From an uncultured Paracoccaceae bacterium (GTDB lineage: Bacteria > Pseudomonadota > Alphaproteobacteria > Rhodobacterales > Rhodobacteraceae): a stretch of DNA of 64,000 nt. Below are positions 35,686 to 43,500 of this stretch, one piece after another (position 1 is the first letter of the stretch; the number at the start of each line of letters is the position of its first letter). The position numbers and the translations under genes are program-made. The stretch covers positions 81,591 through 145,590 of the forward strand of contig CATOSB010000012.1 of assembly GCA_951812305.1 (NCBI GenBank), written 5' to 3'. Under the pieces are notes generated by a model. That model made no database searches. It saw nothing but the letters and a program-made list of their open reading frames with translations, and was not told the DNA's origin.

Positions 35686-36006
35686 TTTAATCCAGCGGGA
35701 ACTCCCCGCGTGTCAGGGCAATCGATTGAATGGAAAAAATGCTGCAAAAGAGCCATATGACGTTCGCGCATCCTGCACTCGGGGCATCAAAAGGCGTATT
35801 CAGGGCAATTCCGGGAGGACACGTGCAACTTTGTAGGGTTTTTAGGAGTCACGTTGAACGCTTGAATTGTTCAGTCGATTGCCCTACCCCGCGTGTAAGC
35901 GCGGGGATGATAGCCCTTCCATTGTCTTCGGGCTATCGTCTGCAGAATGCGGCTGCGAAAATCGTCCCACAGCGTTTACAAAGGATTTTTTGTGTCCACC
36001 GTTGGG
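35686..36006 (+). repeat. repeat R2, copy B, interrupted by MITE copy 3
   Basis: After removal of the 173-bp MITE and one 10-bp duplication, this 137-bp sequence is nearly identical to the reverse complement of 1594-1730. Copy A therefore serves as the empty site proving the MITE insertion. It includes the hairpin CCCCGCGTGTAAGCGCGGGG, formed partly by the duplicated bases. Confidence 0.75.
35714..35886 (+). mobile_element. 173-bp MITE, copy 3
   Basis: It starts CAGGGCAATCGATTGAATGG and ends CAGTCGATTGCCCTA (last base changed from G). The 10-bp target duplication CCCCGCGTGT lies at 35704-35713 and 35887-35896. Orientation is opposite to copies 1 and 2. It is slightly more diverged than they are from each other. 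Confidence 0.92.
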
Positions 36007-36164
36007 ATCAACGAGCAAACGATACGGAATTACGTCCGATGGCAGGGCCAAGAAGATAATGGACAAGCCGAGCTTGACCTTTGAAAGAACCACGGGTGTA
36101 AGCCCGTGGGTATCTATAGCCCCCGTCTTCAGACGGGCTCGCTTTAGCGCGAACGAATCGTGTT

Positions 36165-36234
36165 ATGTTCAGTCCTTCCCGAAAATGAGCCGCCCGGCGA
36201 GGGCACAGGCTCATTTTCGGGAAGGACTGAACAT
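36165..36234 (+). promoter_or_regulatory. 26-bp perfect hairpin covering the tnpA ribosome site
   Basis: Arms 36165-36190 and 36209-36234 are perfect inverse copies with an 18-nt loop. The right arm, GCTCATTTTCGGGAAGGA and onward, contains the Shine-Dalgarno-like GGAAGGA and runs to within the ATG at 36233-36235. In an mRNA started upstream, the ribosome site would be buried. IS200 elements are known to repress transposase translation with such a stem-loop. Confidence 0.8.
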
Positions 36235-36628
36235 GCAATATGACACGGGCAAACACTGCGTCTACTACCACCGCTACCACCTGGTCTGGTCGACAAAATA
36301 CCGCTACAAGGTCCTGGTGGGAGAGCTTGGGTTGCGCGTGCGCGACATCTGCCGCCATGTGTGCGGAGAGAACGGCGTGGACATCATCCACGGGGTAGTC
36401 TCCCGCGACCATGTCCATATGTTTGTCTCGGTTCCGCCAAAGCTCGCAATCTCCGACCTGGTTCGGAAGATGAAGGGTCGCTCGTCTTATCGGATACAAC
36501 GAGAATTCCCGCAGATCAGGAAGCGCTGCCGGGGGTGCCGCTTTTGGGGAGGAGGCTATTTCTCGACCACCAACGGTGCCATCACAGAGGACCTGGTACT
36601 TCAGTACCTGGATCAGCACACCCCTTGA
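36233..36628 (+). CDS. tnpA: IS200 family transposase TnpA
   Basis: The 131-residue Y1 HUH enzyme starts MQYDTGKHCVYYHRYHLVWSTKYRYKVL. The HUH motif is in VVSRDHVHMFVSVPP and the C-terminal helix GGGYFSTTNGAITEDLVLQYL follows. The usual length is 130-150, so it appears complete. It transposes single-stranded DNA by recognising the terminal hairpins. Its start codon lies at the foot of a 26-bp hairpin. Confidence 0.9.
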   Translation: MQYDTGKHCVYYHRYHLVWSTKYRYKVLVGELGLRVRDICRHVCGENGVDIIHGVVSRDHVHMFVSVPPKLAISDLVRKMKGRSSYRIQREFPQIRKRCRGCRFWGGGYFSTTNGAITEDLVLQYLDQHTP

Positions 36629-36689
36629 TGCCACCGGCGCAAGCCGGTGGTTCTTCACGGATTTCGCGTTCTTGTGAGGGTATACCGTT

Positions 36690-36765
36690 CCGCTCAGCTG
36701 TACGGCCCAAAACACCGGGGGTTCACCCGGAGGGGTCTTTTTTCCTGAAAATATCGGTTGAATTT
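36690..36765 (+). terminator. possible intrinsic terminator
   Basis: CACCGGGGGTTCACCCGGAG can form a short GC stem (CCGGG/CCCGG) and is followed after GGGGTC by a run of six T. It lies between the IS200 element and the gene starting at 36817 and would block read-through from the left. Confidence 0.4.
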
Positions 36766-36928
36766 ACCTGCCAGCACAGGCAGGGTCCAGATCATCGGAT
36801 TAAAAAGGATATCCCGATGTTCAAATCCATTCCCATTCCGACCACCACCGCACTGGCCGTCATCGCCTCTATGGCCACTGCCGATTCAGGGGACGTCGCC
36901 AATACGCCGGACGGAGAATTTCCGGCCC

Positions 36929-38118
36929 CTTACCACCCTTCAAAATTTCCGGATCTGATTTGACGTTTGTCTGATCTGTGTGATTCAAGGAGTCTCCACT
37001 GCTGATATTGGAGGCTGGTTTGTTGGGAAATGTTTGTTTTTCAGAGCTTTATTCGAAGGTTGAGGCGGATTTTCAGGACCGCTTGCTCGGGTATCACAAG
37101 TCGCGCCGGGAGGGATTGTGCATCATAGCAAGCGTGATTTTGAACACGCGCAGCGTCAATCTGATGGAAAATGCGGCTGCTCTGCCCCGCGATATCGGCT
37201 CTGTGGACCACCGCTATCAATACATTTCGCGGGTTCTGGGCAATCCTCACATCGATACTGATGAGATCATGCAGGCCTATGTTGGTGAAATTTTCCGCCG
37301 CCAGTGTGAGGCCGGAGAAACGATTGTGGTGGCCCTTGATCAAAGCAAGCTCAACGAAGGGCATGAGGTTTTGATGTTATCGGTGCGGATGCGGGATCGG
37401 GCCCTCCCGGTCGCCTGGCGTGTACGCCAGACCAAAGGGCCGATTGGATGGCGCGTGCAACATGAGCTTTTGGAAGCAGTCCGCCCATGGCTCCCGGCGG
37501 ATGCGCGTGTGTTGCTGGCGGGAGATCGGTTTTATGGAACCGCCCGATTGGTCGCATGGTGCCAGGAGGCTGGATGGGACTACCGGCTGCGCATGAAGGG
37601 AAATATCACACTGCAACATCAGGGTGGCGAGATGATGACGCGCGAAATTGCCCAACTGATGCCCGAAGGGCTTGTAAACGCTGAGCTTTACGGAACGGGC
37701 GTCTTTAGCAACATTGGAGTGCTTCACGAAGAGGGGCACAAAGAGCCTTGGATTATTGCCATGAATGCAGCACCGTCCGAGTACAAGGTGCTCGATTATG
37801 GAATGCGTTGGGGAATTGAAGCCATGTTCTCCGACTTCAAAACCCGGGGCTTTGAAATTACTCAAAGCCAGATCAAAAAGCCGGATCGATTGGCCCGCCT
37901 CATTTTGGTGCTGGCAATCGCCATGTACTGGGCTGTTTCAACCGGAGCAAACGAAGAGCACCACGTCGCAATACGCGGCGAAAAAAGGGGATTCGAAAAG
38001 CCCGAAGGTCCTTATGCTCTCTCTTCAAGACAGGCCTTCGTGCTATCCGACGATGCCTCGCAGGTTATGCCAAAATCCCCAAGCTCTGGGATGTCTGGCT
38101 AAATTGAAGGGTGGTAAG
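36929..38118 (+). mobile_element. IS4 family element (1190 bp)
   Basis: The inverted ends are CTTACCACCCTTCAA and the inverse TTGAAGGGTGGTAAG. The target duplication TTCCGGCCC (9 bp; 10 if the ends are not symmetric) lies at 36920-36928 and 38119-38127. It carries a single transposase gene. Confidence 0.88.
37008..38102 (+). CDS. IS4 family transposase
   Basis: The frame starts with TTG behind AAGGAG (36988-36993). The 364-residue DDE transposase has Asp in IVVALDQSKLNEGHEV, Asp in ARVLLAGDRFYGTARLV and Glu with the YREK-like region in YGMRWGIEAMFSDFKTRGFEI. It appears intact. Its ends differ from those of the 173-bp MITE, so it is unlikely to be that element's direct parent, although the duplication sizes are similar. 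Confidence 0.88.
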   Translation: MEAGLLGNVCFSELYSKVEADFQDRLLGYHKSRREGLCIIASVILNTRSVNLMENAAALPRDIGSVDHRYQYISRVLGNPHIDTDEIMQAYVGEIFRRQCEAGETIVVALDQSKLNEGHEVLMLSVRMRDRALPVAWRVRQTKGPIGWRVQHELLEAVRPWLPADARVLLAGDRFYGTARLVAWCQEAGWDYRLRMKGNITLQHQGGEMMTREIAQLMPEGLVNAELYGTGVFSNIGVLHEEGHKEPWIIAMNAAPSEYKVLDYGMRWGIEAMFSDFKTRGFEITQSQIKKPDRLARLILVLAIAMYWAVSTGANEEHHVAIRGEKRGFEKPEGPYALSSRQAFVLSDDASQVMPKSPSSGMSG

Positions 38119-38417
38119 TTCCGGCCCCGGTCCTGATTGCAGATGTCGTCAAGGACTCCGAAATTCCCGAGGACAATGATGTGACCGGGGAGGCCCTGGA
38201 ACAGATACTCACCTGCGACCCCGGAGCGTTTGTCATCGGGAGTGATTCAAAATCCGGTGATAAAACAGACCAGCGCATTGCCAATCCTTGCAATATTGGC
38301 CCCGATCATGGTGAAGGACAATCATGTTCATCATGTCATTGACCTGCGCGCTGGCGGGCAAAATGTAAATTCCGGTACGGGCCGGACGACATCGTATTAC
38401 TTGGGAAATGTCGGTTA

Positions 38418-38556
38418 GGAGACACGCAAGAATAAGTGCTACGTTTGGTGGCGGCGGCGTGGTGTGATTGTGTAGTTCCATTCTGGGTGGAATGCATTCC
38501 CTTCGATGACGAGGCTATCCATTTCAGCTTTGGTAACCTTAACACCCTTCTCGTAA
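38418..38556 (-). mobile_element. ISAzo13 element, terminal remnant (139 bp)
   Basis: This matches the left end of the complete element at 57420 (GGAGACACGCAAGAATAAGT onward), including the last 25 or so transposase codons, with a few base differences. It breaks off after CTTCTCGTAA. Confidence 0.85.
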
Positions 38557-38653
38557 CAGAAAGCCCGGCAAGAGGTGTCACAGGCCTTGTTGCGCGCCGA
38601 CTGCTTCCCGGCGGGGATGGAGCTGTTCCCGGCAGCGGATGAGGAGCAGCTCC
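38557..38653 (+). pseudogene. DUF4062-domain gene scrap
   Basis: One frame reads KARQEVSQALLRADCFPAGMELF followed by PAADEEQ. This is the strongly conserved 'ALL..DC.PAGMELFPA.DEEQ' block of DUF4062 proteins, which are often found in defence-associated or NTPase-fused proteins. The fragment is about 30 residues and ends in the cobO-like scrap at a GAGCAGCTCC joint. Confidence 0.55.
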
Positions 38654-38740
38654 ATTTCAGTCACTAGATCGGCGATCTCGATCAGGCCCTCCTTGGCATT
38701 GCGGTTCGCCCGAACAGCACCGCAGGTGCCGGGCGAGCGC
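38647..38740 (-). pseudogene. diverged cobO 3' scrap
   Basis: The minus-strand frame reads NAKEGLIEIADLVTEMEL, matching RNAKEELIEIADLVTEMEL of the complete cobO 300 bp away. The DNA similarity is clear but imperfect, so the scrap comes from a different cobO allele. It marks the joint between accessory DNA and the chromosomal cobalamin genes. Confidence 0.65.
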
Positions 38741-38908
38741 CTGCCCGTCCCGGCGGGCTGGCGCTTTGGAGAGGTTGCGCACCTAATTGAGTTAGTATGT
38801 TGGCGGCGGGATAAAGTGTGTCACACGCGCGTTGCAGCGCCACCCCACCGGCAGGCGCGCCCTTTGACTTGAAGTTAGTTTGAGGTCCCGGATCGGGACT
38901 GCGATGCG

Positions 38909-39517
38909 CTAAAACTCCACCCCAATCTGCGCCTTAACGCCCGACCGGAACGGGTGTTTGATCAGCTCCATTTCGGTCACCAGATCGGCGATCTCGATCA
39001 GTTCTTCCTTTGCGTTTCGACCCGTTAGCACGACGTGGGTCATGGGGGGTTTTTCGGTCGCGAGGAACTCCACGACCTCTGCGATGTCGATATAGTCATA
39101 GCGCAGGGCGATGTTGATCTCATCCAGCAGGACCATGTGGTTGGCCGGATCGCGGATCAATTCCTTGGCCTTTTCCCACGCGGCCTGCGCCATTTCGGTG
39201 TCGCGAGTTTTGTCCTGGGTTTCCCAGGTAAAGCCCTCGCCCATCGTGTGAAAGGCGCAGAGGTCGGTGAACCGGTCGAGGATCATGTCGCGTTCACCCG
39301 TCGACATGCCGCCCTTGATGAACTGCACCACGGCGCATTGGCGGCCATGGGCGATGTGGCGGAAGATCATGCCAAAAGCGGCGGTGGACTTGCCCTTGCC
39401 CTTGCCGGTGTGGACGATGATCAGGCCCTTTTCCTCGGTCTTGGTCGCCATGATCTTGTCACGCGCGGCCTTTTTCTTGGCCATCTTGGTGGCGTGGCGG
39501 TCGGTGTCGTCGGTCAT
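38909..39517 (-). CDS. cobO: cob(I)yrinic acid a,c-diamide adenosyltransferase
   Basis: The ATG at 39517 (MTDDTDRHATKM) is chosen; the ORF-track extension overlaps the divergent GFA gene. The 202-residue protein has the P-loop HTGKGKGKSTAAFG (about residues 34-47), VVQFIKGGMSTGE, WETQDKTRD and LLDEINIALRYDYI, all CobO/CobA-type hallmarks. It adds the adenosyl group from ATP to cobalt in cobalamin synthesis or salvage. It lies close to cobN and cobW, on the same strand but separated by two plus-strand genes. The 3' end faces the accessory region. Confidence 0.95.
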   Translation of the reverse strand: MTDDTDRHATKMAKKKAARDKIMATKTEEKGLIIVHTGKGKGKSTAAFGMIFRHIAHGRQCAVVQFIKGGMSTGERDMILDRFTDLCAFHTMGEGFTWETQDKTRDTEMAQAAWEKAKELIRDPANHMVLLDEINIALRYDYIDIAEVVEFLATEKPPMTHVVLTGRNAKEELIEIADLVTEMELIKHPFRSGVKAQIGVEF

Positions 39518-39587
39518 GGGCGAGGCTCCTGATGCTTGCGCCGCGTTTGCGCGTGTCGCAGGGTGTATTTGACGGAAAGGGGACGCA

Positions 39588-39995
39588 ATGCGCAACACAT
39601 ATTCGGGCGGCTGTCATTGCGGGGCGGTCAGGTATGAGGCGACGGTCGATCCGGCCGAGGGGACGTTCCGGTGCAATTGCACGATCTGTGCGAAGCTGAG
39701 GAACTGGATCGTGCCGGTGCCGGAGGGCGATTTCCGGTATACGGCCGGGGAAGACGTGGTGACGGCTTATAACCCGCTGCCCGAGAAGATCGGCACCTTC
39801 TATTTCTGCCCCAAATGCGGGGTCAGGATCGGGACGGCGGTGAATAATCCGGCGAAGGGCGTGAAGCGGTTTAACCTGTCAGTGCCGACGTTGGAGGATG
39901 TGCCAGTCGAGGACCTGCTGGCTGCGCCGGTTCGGTGGGTGGACGGGTTGAACGACCGCTGGACGGAAGAACCGGAGGAAGTGCGGCACCTCTGA
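39588..39995 (+). CDS. GFA family (glutathione-dependent formaldehyde-activating-like) zinc protein
   Basis: The 135-residue protein has the GFA Cys pattern: GGCHCGAVRYEA at residues 8-19, CNCTICAKL near 30-38 and FYFCPKCGVRIG near 71-82. These Cys residues bind structural and catalytic zinc. Family members are small glutathione-adduct enzymes or zinc proteins of unknown substrate. It diverges from cobO with a 70-bp gap. No closer function can be assigned. Confidence 0.88.
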   Translation: MRNTYSGGCHCGAVRYEATVDPAEGTFRCNCTICAKLRNWIVPVPEGDFRYTAGEDVVTAYNPLPEKIGTFYFCPKCGVRIGTAVNNPAKGVKRFNLSVPTLEDVPVEDLLAAPVRWVDGLNDRWTEEPEEVRHL

Positions 39996-40040
39996 TCCGG
40001 GGACTTTCCAGGGTTTATTCCCATATTTCAAGGACAACAG

Positions 40041-40139
40041 ATGAGCGATCCTGCGCCCTGGGAGGATGGGCCAATGAAGTATTTCGCACTGGCGATGCTT
40101 ATTTGTTATCTGGGCGTGGCTGCGTTGGCAGCGGGGTGA
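40041..40139 (+). CDS. 32-residue single-helix membrane protein
   Basis: The frame MSDPAPWEDGPMKYFALAML, then ICYLGVAALAAG, ends in TGA at 40137-40139. It has an acidic N-terminal 11 residues and one hydrophobic helix of about 19 residues. AAGGACAACAG precedes the ATG as a ribosome site. It is too short for the ORF track. It lies between a GFA gene and the cobN-downstream gene. An internal ATG at residue 12 (MKYFALAML) is an alternative start. Function is unknown. Confidence 0.5.
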   Translation: MSDPAPWEDGPMKYFALAMLICYLGVAALAAG

Positions 40140-40585
40140 AGAGATTTGATGAAAGTCACGATTTCACCGTCGTCGCGGGTTTCCGTCCAACCCCAACGGA
40201 CATAGCGTCGGCGCAGGTCAGTTAGTGCGGATCCAGTGTCGAGGGTGAGTTGGCTGAACCCCAAGGCGCGGGCTTCATCTTCCGCGCGTTGCAGGAGTTC
40301 GGCGGCGAGGCCGGTGCCCTGGTGGTCCGCGCGCACGGCAAGCATGGAGAGGAAAAGTGCGCCGGGGATATCGTTCGAAGGACGCATGAAGAGGCAGGCG
40401 ATGGGGTCATCGGGGTTGATGACCCATGCGGTACCGGCGGCGGCTCGGTCGGCAAGGGTTTCCGGCGTCATAGACGTGGTGCGCGGCGGGAAACCCATGA
40501 TCGGTTCCATATAGGCGAACGCGTCCTGAACGAGGCGCAGGACTTTTTCCCAGCCGGTCGTCTCGGGGTTGGCGCTGTGGTTCAC
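40106..40585 (-). CDS. GNAT family N-acetyltransferase
   Basis: The GTG at 40585 (VNHSANPETTGWEK) overlaps the cobN stop (GTGA) and is preferred to the ORF-track start inside cobN. The 159-residue GNAT fold has LSMLAVRADHQGTGLAAELLQRAE, the acetyl-CoA-binding Q/RxxGxG/A loop, at about residues 84-107, then a C-terminal FSQLTLDTGSALTDLRRRYVRWGW. The substrate is unknown. It is translationally coupled to cobN. Confidence 0.85.
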   Translation of the reverse strand: MNHSANPETTGWEKVLRLVQDAFAYMEPIMGFPPRTTSMTPETLADRAAAGTAWVINPDDPIACLFMRPSNDIPGALFLSMLAVRADHQGTGLAAELLQRAEDEARALGFSQLTLDTGSALTDLRRRYVRWGWTETRDDGEIVTFIKSLHPAANAATPR

Positions 40586-43500
40586 CGAAGCGACTCGATC
40601 CGGGCACGGGCAGAGTTGGAACGCGGCGACCAAAGGCCACGATCAATGGCCTCCTGAAGCCGTTCAGCGATTTCCTTTAGTGCGGCGGGGTTTGCCTCTC
40701 CGATGAATTCGCGTGTGGCGTCGTCTTCGAGGAATGCGGCCTCTACGAGGTCGAAATGGTTGCCGCGCACCGCGCCGGTGGTGGCGGCGAAGGCGAACAG
40801 GTAGTCAACTGTGGCGGCGATTTCGAAGGCGCCTTTGTAGCCGTGGCGTTTGACACCGTTGATCCATTTCGGGTTCACGACGCGCGAACGAACCACGCGG
40901 GCGATTTCGTCATCCAGTGTTCGGATGACCGGGCGTTCAGGGCGCGAATGGTCGTTGTGATAGATCGGGCGGTCCTGCCCTTGCAGTGTGCTGACCGCCG
41001 CAGCCGCACCGCCTTCGAATTGGTAGTAATCGTCGGAATCGAGAATATCGTGTTCGCGGTTGTCCTGGTTCTGGACAATGGCTTCTGTCTGAGACAGGCG
41101 CTGGGTCAGGCCGTCGCGGTCGCGTGTGCCTTCGCCACCGGTATAGGCGTAGCTGCCCCATTCCAGATAGGTCTCGGCCAGATCGGATTTGTCGGCCCAG
41201 AGGCGTTCGTCAATCATCGCCTGCAGCCCGGCACCGTAGGCGCCGGGTTTGGAGCCATAGACACGCGACTGCGCCTCACCAGACCGGGCACGGGCGGCAG
41301 CGGGATTGTCGGCGTCGGGTTCGTTCAGCGCCTGAACGGCGCGGGCGGCGCTGTCGACGAGGGCCATCTGGCTGGGGAAGGCGTCGCGGAAAAAGCCGGA
41401 AACGCGCAGGGTGACGTCGACGCGGGGGCGACCCAATGCGGTGTTTGGGATGATCTCAAAGCCGGTGACGCGGCGGTTGGCGGCGTCCCATTGCGGTTTA
41501 ACGCCCATCAGCGCGAGGCATTGCGCGATGTCATCACCGCCGGTCCGCATGTTGGCGGTACCCCATGCGGTCAACAGCATCGTGCGCGGCCAGTCGCCGT
41601 GATCCTGCAGGTGTTTCTCGATCAGCAGATTGGCGGATTTCCAGCCCAAGGCCCAAGCGGTCGGGGTCGGCACGGCGCGGCTGTCGACGCTGAAGAAATT
41701 GCGGCCCGTCGGCAGAGTGTCGGGCCTTCCGCGCGTGGGCGCGCCGGACGGCCCCGGGGCGAGGAAGTGCCCTGAGATGGCGGTGAGGAGGCCCGCTCCC
41801 TCGTTTGGTCCGCAGGCGCGCAGGGCGGGGATGATTTCGCCGTGCAGGCTTTCCAAGACCGGTGCAGTGTGCTTGAAATCGCGCGGCGTTTCGGGCCACG
41901 CTATAGCCAACTTCGCCAATTCTTCCAGCCGTTCCACTGTGTCGCCATTGCTGCGCCAGACGTTGTCGGCCCCACCTGCCGCCCAAAGAAATTTGTGACG
42001 AGGGCCGGTCCATGGGGCGGCCATATCGCAATCGAGCGGGTCGAATTCCGTGCCAATCGCACAGTCTCGCGCAAGGGCGCGCAGAAGCGAGGCATTGCCC
42101 CATTTGCCATCACCGCGGGGAACCCGGGCGAGGGCGATTGCGAGATCGCGTTCAAGATCCCCATCGGGAGACGAACCGAATATGTGCAAGCCATCGCGAA
42201 TTTGCGCCTCTTTCAATTCGCAGAGATACGCATCAAGCTTGGCGAGGTCGGTTTCCTCGTCTTCACCGGTCATGCCAACATCGGTATCCAGACCAGTGGC
42301 GGATGTAAGCGACAGGATTTCACGTCGAAGTAGGTCAATACGGCGGGGGTCGACACCGGCGGCTTCGAAATATTCGTCAACCAGCGCTTCGAGGTCGCGC
42401 AGCGGCCCATAGGTTTCAGCGCGGGTCAGTGGCGGCGTCAGGTGATCGATAATGACCGCCTGCGCGCGGCGCTTGGCTTGCGTCCCCTCCCCGGGGTCGT
42501 TGACGATGAAAGGGTAGATATGGGGCATCGGGCCGAGAACCGCCTCTGGCAGACAGGTCTCTGACAGAGCCAGCGCCTTGCCCGGAAGCCATTCGAGATT
42601 GCCGTGCTTGCCCATGTGGATGATGGCGTCCGCGCCCCAGTGTTCGCGCAACCAGATGTAGAAGGCGAGGTAGTTGTGCGGCGGGACAAGGTCGGGTGAG
42701 TGGTAGGTGTCGGTTGGGTCAATATTGTAGCCGCGCGCAGGTTGAAGGCCGACGACGGCGTTGCCGAATTGGTGGATTGAGAGTTTGAAGGCGGGGGTTT
42801 CAACAGTGCCAGCCTCCCCCCCCGGGGGGGCCCTCCCACACGAGGGGAGAGTAACGTGTTCGACGAAGGGGTCGTCTTCGGGTTTGCCCCAACGGTCTTC
42901 GATCTTTTGTTTCACCTCCCACGGCATGGCGGGGAAGTGCAAATGATATGTCTCCAAAGATAGAAAGACGCCACCTTGCTTTTCTGCGCGGTCAGTCAGC
43001 CAGTTGGTGGGGCTGGAAGTAAGTTGCGCCATCAAAACGGCGCTGTCAGGCGGAGCGTTGTCGATGGAATAGCCGTTATCTGCAAGGAGCTGCAGTGTAT
43101 TGACGGTGGCGGCGGGCGTGTCGAGGCCCACGCCGTTGGCTAGGCGACCGTCCTTGTTGGGATAATTGGCGAGGATCAGGGCAACTTTGCGGTCGGCGGC
43201 GGGTTTGCGGCGCAAGCGAGCCCAGTTTGCGGCGAGCCGTGCGACGAAATCGATCCGGTTGCCGTTGGCACGGTAGGTCGCGATGGCGCATTCCGTGGCT
43301 TCGTCGAAAAACGCTTCTCCCTTGAAACTTATCGCGCGGGAAAGGATGCGACCGTCGACTTCCGGCAACGCGACATTCATGGCGATGTCGCGCGCGTTGA
43401 GACCGGTCAGTCCCTCAGACCACGCATCTTCGGTGCCTGAAGACAGGACGACCTGAAAAACGGGTGCCTTGTTGGCCGCCAGTGTTGTGAGCGGGTTTTC

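Larger units (their letters stand above)
36075..36660 (+). mobile_element. IS200 family element
   Basis: A left-end hairpin CCACGGGTGTAAGCCCGTGG (36089-36108) and a right-end hairpin CCACCGGCGCAAGCCGGTGG (about 36631-36650) bracket a single tnpA gene. There is no tnpB. Exact cleavage sites cannot be fixed because these elements lack inverted repeats and target duplications. Confidence 0.75.
36817..38342 (+). pseudogene. small secreted haem-motif protein gene split by an IS4 element
   Basis: The start MFKSIPIPTTTALAVIASMATA is a signal peptide, behind a good ribosome site (AAAAAGGA, 8 bp spacing). The frame is cut after GEFPAP by the IS4 element. Removing the element and one 9-bp copy joins it to VLIADVVKDSEIPEDNDV at about 38128. 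It ends with GEGQSCSSCH and a stop at 38340-38342. The CxxCH at the very C-terminus is a c-type haem motif, though a single motif right at the stop suggests that the downstream part was lost earlier. The rebuilt length is about 108 residues. No family is recognised. Confidence 0.6.

Noticed and set aside
35730-36059. 109-aa ORF starting in the MITE (also seen at 6265-6663 and 2634-2825)
   Set aside because: The shared MEKMLQKSHMTFAHPALGASK sequence is just the MITE translated. The ORFs end in unrelated flanks and the element has no conserved frame.
36929-38118. IS4 element as direct parent of the 173-bp MITE
   Set aside because: The target duplication sizes are similar, but the ends differ completely (CTTACCACCC versus CAGGGCAATC).
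40756-41775. 339-aa plus-strand ORF
   Set aside because: It is antisense to cobN, which has full family motifs over this stretch.
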